A stretch of DNA of 9,191 nt from Clostridia bacterium (lineage in GTDB: Bacteria > Bacillota > Clostridia > Christensenellales > Aristaeellaceae), in contig JAEDKS010000093.1 of NCBI GenBank assembly GCA_016295665.1, positions 1 through 9,191 of the forward strand. The letters run 5' to 3'. The translations under genes and the position numbers were made by a program. Below the pieces are notes generated by a model. That model saw only the letters and a program-made list of their open reading frames with translations. It was not told the origin of the DNA and ran no database searches. Positions 5,267 through 9,191 of the stretch are shown piece after piece; within the stretch, counting starts at the first letter, position 1, and each line of letters starts with the position of its first letter.

Positions 5267-6442
5267 TTACCGACCGACCGCGTCCTTCAGCGCATCGACC
5301 GCATCGCACTTCTCCCAGGGCAGCTCCAGGTCAGGGCGACCGAAGTGGCCGTAGGCAGCGACCTGCCGGTAGATGGGCTGGCGCAGACCAAGCCGCTGAA
5401 TGATGGCGGCGGGCCGCATGTCGAACACCTTCGCCACGGCCTCGGACAGCACCTCATCCGGCACCACGCCGGTGCCGCGGGTATCCACCAGCAGGCTCAC
5501 GGGATGCGCCACGCCGATGGCATAGGCCAGCTGAATCTGGCACTGCTTCGCCAGTCCCGCCGCGACGATGTTCTTGGCAGCGTGACGGGCTGCGTAGGCA
5601 GCGGAGCGATCCACCTTGGTGGGATCCTTGCCGGAGAAGGCGCCGCCGCCATGGGGCGCATAGCCGCCATAGGTATCCACGATGATCTTGCGCCCGGTCA
5701 GGCCGCAGTCACCGGCGGGGCCGCCCAGCACGAAGCGTCCGGTGGGATTCACCAGCACGCGGGTCTCCTCCCGCAGCAGCTCCGCAGGTATCACCGGCAG
5801 AATCACCTGCTCGCGGATGTCCCGTGCGATCTGCTCCTGGGAGATTTCAGGGGCATGCTGGGTGGAGATGACCACGGTGTCCACCGCCACCGGGCGTCCG
5901 TCCTCATACACCACGGTCACCTGGCTCTTGCCGTCGGGACGCAGGTAGGGCAGGATGCCCTGCTTGCGCACATCCGTCAGGCGGCGGGTCAGGCGATGCG
6001 CCAGCGCGATGGGCATGGGCATCAGCTCCGGGGTCTCATCACAGGCATAGCCGAACATCATGCCCTGATCACCGGCGCCGGTATCCAGCGCGTCGGAGCC
6101 ACGGCTCTCCAGCGCAGCGTCCACGCCCATGGCAATATCAGGGCTCTGGGCATGGATGCTGCTGAGCACCGCACAGGAATTGCCGTCGAAGCACATATCG
6201 CTGCTGTTGTAGCCGATGTCCAGCACCACGCCCCGGGCGATGGACTGCACATCAATCTGGGCAGTGGTGGTAATCTCGCCCATCACCATCACCATGCCGG
6301 TGGTCGCGCAGGTTTCGCAGGCCACCCGCGCCATGGGATCCTGGGCGAGGATCGCATCCAGCACCGCGTCGGATACCTGGTCGCAGAGCTTGTCCGGATG
6401 CCCCTCCGTCACCGATTCCGAGGTAAATAACCGTCTTGCCAT
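5267..6442 (-). CDS. metK: S-adenosylmethionine synthetase (methionine adenosyltransferase)
   Basis: Makes S-adenosylmethionine from methionine and ATP, releasing phosphate and diphosphate; a homotetramer in most bacteria and the main methyl-donor source. The 391-residue length is normal. Visible signatures are TSESVTEGHPDK (7-18, with H15 and D17 at the active site), the ATP-binding GAGDQG (122-127) and the P-loop-like GGGAFSGKDPTKVDRS (265-280). The ATG at 6442 has AAGGAG at 8-nt spacing. The gene is monocistronic here: it has its own promoter and SAM-I riboswitch upstream and a terminator shared with rpn downstream. Its expression should therefore fall when SAM is plentiful. Confidence 0.98.
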   Translation of the reverse strand: MARRLFTSESVTEGHPDKLCDQVSDAVLDAILAQDPMARVACETCATTGMVMVMGEITTTAQIDVQSIARGVVLDIGYNSSDMCFDGNSCAVLSSIHAQSPDIAMGVDAALESRGSDALDTGAGDQGMMFGYACDETPELMPMPIALAHRLTRRLTDVRKQGILPYLRPDGKSQVTVVYEDGRPVAVDTVVISTQHAPEISQEQIARDIREQVILPVIPAELLREETRVLVNPTGRFVLGGPAGDCGLTGRKIIVDTYGGYAPHGGGAFSGKDPTKVDRSAAYAARHAAKNIVAAGLAKQCQIQLAYAIGVAHPVSLLVDTRGTGVVPDEVLSEAVAKVFDMRPAAIIQRLGLRQPIYRQVAAYGHFGRPDLELPWEKCDAVDALKDAVGR

Positions 6443-6489
6443 TTTTGCTGCTCCTTTTCATCACAGGTCGTTGGGGTTCACAGAGCCGC

Positions 6490-6526
6490 AAAAAACCCGC
6501 CTAGCTCTGCACACTAACCAGGCGGG
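6490..6526 (-). terminator. Riboswitch-controlled terminator of metK leader
   Basis: On the - strand CCCGCCT (read from 6526) pairs with AGGCGGG (to 6496) and six T residues follow (6495-6490). It lies between the SAM-I aptamer and the metK start, and is the expected off-state expression platform. Confidence 0.88.
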
Positions 6527-6544
6527 AATCAATCTTGCGATCGT

Positions 6545-6670
6545 CCTTATCTGTCAGCGCTTCCGTCCACCGGGTGTGCCGCGCTGCGGGATTTGGCACC
6601 AGACATCGGCTTGCGACCGACCGGTTGCCGTGGCTTCATTGGGCCCGTCCCTCTGCCACTCGTGATAAGG
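6545..6670 (-). ncRNA. SAM-I riboswitch (S-box) aptamer
   Basis: Read on the - strand, P1 pairs CCTTATC (6670-6664) with GATAAGG (6551-6545). P2 pairs GTGGC (6659-6655) with GCCAC (6634-6630) and holds a kink-turn-like AGAGGGA...TGAA. Next come the S-box hallmarks GGGCCCAATGAAGCC, CGGCAACC and GGTGCCAAATCC. P4 pairs CAGCGC (6586-6581) with GCGCTG (6560-6555). SAM binding stabilises P1 and favours the terminator at 6490-6526, lowering metK transcription. The consensus blocks are intact, so the element looks functional. The P4 loop is about 20 nt, somewhat long. Confidence 0.95.
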
Positions 6671-6689
6671 TGTTTACTTTTGCAGAGGA

Positions 6690-6718
6690 AATATAACACG
6701 TTTTGCCGAATCCGTCAA
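6690..6718 (-). promoter_or_regulatory. SigA-type promoter for the SAM-I/metK transcript
   Basis: On the - strand TTGACG (6718-6713) and TATATT (6695-6690) are 17 bases apart. The predicted start, about 6683, leaves about 13 bases before the riboswitch P1 stem. The stretch 6719-6793 behind it holds nothing I recognise. Confidence 0.78.
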
Positions 6719-6793
6719 GAGGGAAATTCCAGGCAAAACAGTCCCTTTGCCCAATTTTGGCTTCGCCGCTGCTGCCCGTCCGCGCCTTGCATG

Positions 6794-6825
6794 CCAAAAC
6801 GGAAAAGGCGGGGATCGCTCCCCGC
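6794..6825 (-). terminator. Terminator of the sepF-divIVA operon
   Basis: GCGGGGA (6808-6814) pairs with TCCCCGC (6819-6825) around a TCGC tetraloop. On the - strand the stem is followed by CCTTTTCCGTTTTGG, an interrupted T-tract. It starts 5 bases after the divIVA stop and separates the division operon from the metK promoter. Confidence 0.75.
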
Positions 6826-6830
6826 GTAGC

Positions 6831-7331
6831 TCAGAAGAGCTCGCTGGACTTTTCCAGCACCTCGGACTGGGCCTTCACCAGCGCCTCAAACTTGTCCCTG
6901 TAGTCCCGGGCGGCGGTGCGCATCTCCTCAACCTGCTGTGTGAGGCGCTCGTGCTCCTCCTCCAGGCTGCCGAGACGCTCCTGGGCCTTGGCCTGGGCTT
7001 CGTCGATGATCGCCTGGGCCTTGACGCGTGCCTCCTCCAGCGTGTCCTCCTTCAGCTTCACCGCCATGGCAAGCACCTCCTGGATGGAACCGGTGGCGGC
7101 GGGCTGAGCGGCGGGGGCCGGCGCCGGCGCGGGGGCGGGAGCCGGGGCGGCAGGACGGGTCTGACGCGCCTCCTGCAGCTGCCCCTGGAGGGTTTCGATG
7201 GTCTTGTTCAGGCGCTCCATCTCCTCGATGATGTCATCCAGGAACTTGTCCACTTCCTCCTGGTCATAGCCCCGGTTCTTCACCCGGAAGTCCTTCTGAT
7301 AGATGGTATCAACGGTAATTCTCTGTTCCAT
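6831..7331 (-). CDS. divIVA: DivIVA-family cell division / polar organising protein
   Basis: DivIVA proteins bind curved membrane at septa and poles and recruit division, wall-synthesis or sporulation proteins. The 166-residue protein opens with the family's membrane-binding domain (MEQRITVDTIYQKDFRVKNR then GYDQEEVDKFLDDI, residues 1-34) with the usual GYD..EVD.FL core. A short coiled coil follows (about 36-58), then an Ala-Pro linker (60-78) and a long charged coiled coil (about 83-160). The ATG at 7331 is chosen because GGGAG lies 9 bases upstream; a TTG three codons earlier overlaps that spacer and is less likely. It is the last gene of sepF-yggT-ylmH-divIVA, the order common in Bacillota. 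The Ala-Pro linker is not in the best-studied B. subtilis protein but linkers in this family vary. Confidence 0.93.
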   Translation of the reverse strand: MEQRITVDTIYQKDFRVKNRGYDQEEVDKFLDDIIEEMERLNKTIETLQGQLQEARQTRPAAPAPAPAPAPAPAAQPAATGSIQEVLAMAVKLKEDTLEEARVKAQAIIDEAQAKAQERLGSLEEEHERLTQQVEEMRTAARDYRDKFEALVKAQSEVLEKSSELF

Positions 7332-7365
7332 GGAACCCAACTCCCTTCATGATGGATGATGTGCA

Positions 7366-7382
7366 TGCCGGTGCTGCCGGCA
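7366..7382. other. Short perfect hairpin between ylmH and divIVA
   Basis: TGCCGG (7366-7371) and CCGGCA (7377-7382) form a 6-bp stem with a 5-nt loop in the 64-base gap. No T-run follows on the - strand, so it is not a clear terminator. It may be an RNA processing or stability element. Confidence 0.4.
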
Positions 7383-7395
7383 GGAAAAACTTGTT

Positions 7396-8145
7396 TCAGC
7401 TCCGCCCAAAGATCTCCAGCACAATGGGCAGCCGACCCTTGCGGGTCACCTCACCCGCCTCCAGCAGGCGGATGCGCCCGAAGCCATGCACCGAGAGCAG
7501 CATGCCCGGGGTCAGCTGGCGATCCACCCGCTCCTCGGGCAGATGCTCCACCTGCACGCTTCCGGCGCGGATGAGCTCCGCGGCGCGGCTGCGGGACAGG
7601 TTCATGCCGCAGGCCAGCACGCTGTCCAGCCGGAGCGCGGCGACCGTATCCCGGCGCAGTTCGCCACGGGGCGGTACGAGGACGGGCGGCTCCTCGGGCA
7701 CCCGGACGCGCAGGGCGGTGTGACCGGCCTCCTGCCAGCTGTCCGGCAGCAGGGCCGCCACCTCCGGCAGCGCACGGAGCAGCGCACGGCCCTCCTGCAC
7801 CACCAAGTCGCCCATCAGCGAGCGGTCATAGCCCAGCGCCATCAGGCTGCCCAGCAGGTCACGATGGCTTGGGCTGGCAAACCGGGCGTTCCAGACGGCT
7901 TCCACCCACACGGCGTTGCTCTCCGGCGGGACGCCCGGGGGATGGAAGCAGACCTGCATCCGCTCAGCCTCGGCCCAGCCGCCGTCAAAATCGGCCTCAA
8001 CGCCGCTCTCCCGGGCGGCCTGCAGCGCCAGCGCCCGCTCCGCGCCGGCGACAAAGCGCCCGCACACGGCCCGCTGCAGCCGGTCTGCCCGGCGTGCCTG
8101 CTCCCGCAGGCGCAGGGCGGTCTGCTCCGGTCTTTCGGCGCTCAC
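7396..8145 (-). CDS. ylmH: YlmH-family S4-domain RNA-binding protein
   Basis: The protein has 249 residues, near the usual length of about 257. The N-terminal half shows the family pattern GGWAEAERMQVCFHPPG (55-71). The C-terminal part is an S4 RNA-binding domain (about 172-220: RLDSVLACGMNLSRSRAAEL, then IRAGSVQV). YlmH homologues bind ribosomes or RNA; in B. subtilis the protein has been linked to rescue of stalled ribosomes, and the gene sits in the division cluster. The start is taken as GTG at 8145, whose GTGA overlaps the yggT stop by four bases, a usual sign of translational coupling. No strong ribosome binding site precedes it. An ATG at 8190 would overlap yggT by 49 bases and add a low-complexity Gly-Ala stretch, so it is rejected. 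Confidence 0.9.
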   Translation of the reverse strand: MSAERPEQTALRLREQARRADRLQRAVCGRFVAGAERALALQAARESGVEADFDGGWAEAERMQVCFHPPGVPPESNAVWVEAVWNARFASPSHRDLLGSLMALGYDRSLMGDLVVQEGRALLRALPEVAALLPDSWQEAGHTALRVRVPEEPPVLVPPRGELRRDTVAALRLDSVLACGMNLSRSRAAELIRAGSVQVEHLPEERVDRQLTPGMLLSVHGFGRIRLLEAGEVTRKGRLPIVLEIFGRS

Positions 8146-8405
8146 AGCAGCCAGCGCACCACGTTGCGCACCACCGCCAGCAGCACCCACGCCACCACCG
8201 GCGACCAGTCCAGCGGCGATGTCAGCCGGGGCAGACGCGCCGCCAGGAAGGAGCGGATGGGATTCAGCACGGGCTCGACAACGCTGCGCAGCATCACCGT
8301 CCAGCGATTTTCGCGCAGATGCAGCCAGGACAGCACCACATAGACCAGCAGCAGCAGGTCATAGACATCCAGCAGCAGCACCAGAATCCGGGCAATGATA
8401 CTCAT
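8142..8405 (-). CDS. YggT-family small membrane protein (YlmG)
   Basis: The 87-residue protein has two membrane segments (about 4-28 and 68-87) and a short loop carrying the family pattern VVEPVLNPIRSFL (42-54) and DWSPVVAW (66-73). YggT/YlmG proteins are small integral membrane proteins of uncertain molecular role; in chloroplasts and bacteria they have been linked to nucleoid or division-related functions. The ATG at 8405 has GGAGGTG at 7-nt spacing. It follows sepF by 22 bases, and its stop overlaps the ylmH start by four bases, so the three are co-transcribed and probably translationally coupled. Confidence 0.92.
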   Translation of the reverse strand: MSIIARILVLLLDVYDLLLLVYVVLSWLHLRENRWTVMLRSVVEPVLNPIRSFLAARLPRLTSPLDWSPVVAWVLLAVVRNVVRWLL

Positions 8406-8427
8406 CTCGGTTCACCTCCGTGGGCGA

Positions 8428-9191
8428 TCAGTAAAAGCGGGTCGGGGTGCCATAGCGGCCCCGGGGCTCGGCAGGACGGAACTCCGGCGCGCCCCGGAAC
8501 GCGGAGCCGAAGCCGCCCGCAGCCTGACGCTGATTGCGGTCATAGCCCCGGTCAAAGGTGTGATCCTCCGGGTTCGTGGGATCGGAGCCGGGCCAGCGAC
8601 GGGCCGCATCGCGCTGGCTCATCTGGTTCAGCGCGTTGTAGGGCTTGACGCCCACATCCCGGGGCGAGAACATCACCAGGCACCGCTCCGCCAGCTTGGT
8701 GTAGCTGTACTGCAGCGCATGAGCCGCGCCATAGAGCAGATCCAGGCAGCGATCCTGCTCCGCGGTATCCCGGATGGCCTCCAGATTCACCAGCACGGTC
8801 TCGCCGTTGGACATGAACTCGATCAGCCGATAGCACTTGTCCGTGGCGGTGGGCTGGGCCAGCCGCACCAGCATGGTGTAGGCCGTGCCGTTCTCGTCCA
8901 CGAAATGATTCTCGTTCATATAGCGCAGGTTGTTGTCCTCCTGCTCCGGCGCCTGCTGCTGGTTGTTCCGGCTGCGGCGGCTGCGGCGCTCCGGCGCGGG
9001 GGGAACCTGCGCCTGCTTCGCCTGCGCACCCTGAGCGAACAGCTGCGGCTGTCCGTAGGGCTGGGTGGCGGGCTGCTGCATCTGGAAGCCCGTCTGCGGG
9101 AAGGACTGCTGCGCCTGGTAACCCGTCTGCATCGCAGGCTGCGCCTGGTAGCCTGTCTGCACAGCAGGCTGCGCCTGGTAACCCGTCTGCA
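8428..9191 (-). CDS. sepF: SepF cell division protein, N-terminal end outside window
   Basis: SepF forms rings that bundle FtsZ and tie it to the membrane. The frame is open to the window edge, so the true start and the usual N-terminal membrane-binding helix are not seen. From the edge, the protein has Gln/Tyr-rich 10-residue repeats, a Gln-rich linker with an Arg patch (ERRSRRSRNN), and the SepF domain at about 8647-8874 (LVRLAQPTATDKCYRLIEFM, then ETVLVNLEAI, DLLYGAAHAL, CLVMFSPRDV). A further 72 residues after the domain (8428-8646) are rich in Arg, Gly and Pro (GFGSAFRGAPEFRPAEPRG). Typical SepF proteins are about 150 residues with little after the domain, so both the linker and tail are long. 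The GTG at 9162 is an internal codon in the repeats, not a start. First visible gene of the division operon. Confidence 0.92.
   Translation of the reverse strand, partial: QTGYQAQPAVQTGYQAQPAMQTGYQAQQSFPQTGFQMQQPATQPYGQPQLFAQGAQAKQAQVPPAPERRSRRSRNNQQQAPEQEDNNLRYMNENHFVDENGTAYTMLVRLAQPTATDKCYRLIEFMSNGETVLVNLEAIRDTAEQDRCLDLLYGAAHALQYSYTKLAERCLVMFSPRDVGVKPYNALNQMSQRDAARRWPGSDPTNPEDHTFDRGYDRNQRQAAGGFGSAFRGAPEFRPAEPRGRYGTPTRFY
9073..9191 (-). repeat. 30-bp tandem repeats in the sepF linker
   Basis: Three units of the form (M/V)QTGYQAQPA are visible on the - strand (at the edge to 9163, 9162-9133 and 9132-9103), the third ending QS, followed by a decayed fourth, FPQTGFQMQQ (9102-9073). The array runs off the window, so the copy number is unknown. 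Confidence 0.85.

Noticed and set aside
5231..6430. Long open frame on the + strand opposite metK
   Set aside because: Low-complexity His/Gly-rich translation without domains; it overlaps the rpn terminator and mirrors the whole of metK.

Overview
The window looks like chromosomal DNA from a high-GC member of the Bacillota, most likely a Clostridia-type anaerobe. The evidence is the sepF-yggT-ylmH-divIVA cluster typical of Gram-positive bacteria, a SAM-I riboswitch in front of metK, a type III pantothenate kinase, an ECF-type vitamin transporter subunit, strong GGAGG ribosome binding sites, and an Rpn-family PD-(D/E)XK nuclease. The species cannot be named from the sequence alone.

Layout, left to right. 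(1) 1-954, + strand: the C-terminal half of an XPNPEP1-type Xaa-Pro aminopeptidase (M24B), cut by the window edge. (2) 973-1068: two hairpins, the second a terminator shared with the convergent operon. (3) 1102-3913, - strand: an operon read in the order ECF S component (probably pantothenate uptake), coaX, hom. A strong minus-strand promoter at 4032-4059 and a structured leader of about 110 nt precede it. (4) 4109-4195: regulatory region of a divergent + strand gene at 4196-5179, an Rpn-family nuclease. This gene contains a well-placed internal ribosome binding site and in-frame ATG that would give a separate 83-residue C-terminal protein. (5) 5200-5248: a strong hairpin terminator between the convergent rpn and metK. 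(6) 5267-6718, - strand: metK with a complete SAM-I control unit (promoter, aptamer, terminator). (7) 6794-9191, - strand: the division operon sepF-yggT-ylmH-divIVA, ending in a terminator; sepF is cut by the right window edge.

Most genes are housekeeping. Pantothenate uptake and phosphorylation feed CoA synthesis; homoserine dehydrogenase and MetK lie on the aspartate-methionine-SAM route; the right-hand block acts in septum assembly and polar organisation. The one accessory gene is rpn, which sits alone on the opposite strand between two housekeeping units, with its own promoter and terminator.

The strongest candidate for an interesting system is this rpn gene. It combines a PD-(D/E)XK nuclease domain, a C-terminal region built from nine four-residue modules, and a GGAGG-N9-ATG start just ahead of those modules. 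That matches the gene-within-gene toxin-antitoxin arrangement described for E. coli Rpn anti-phage proteins. Here the assignment is inferred from sequence layout only.
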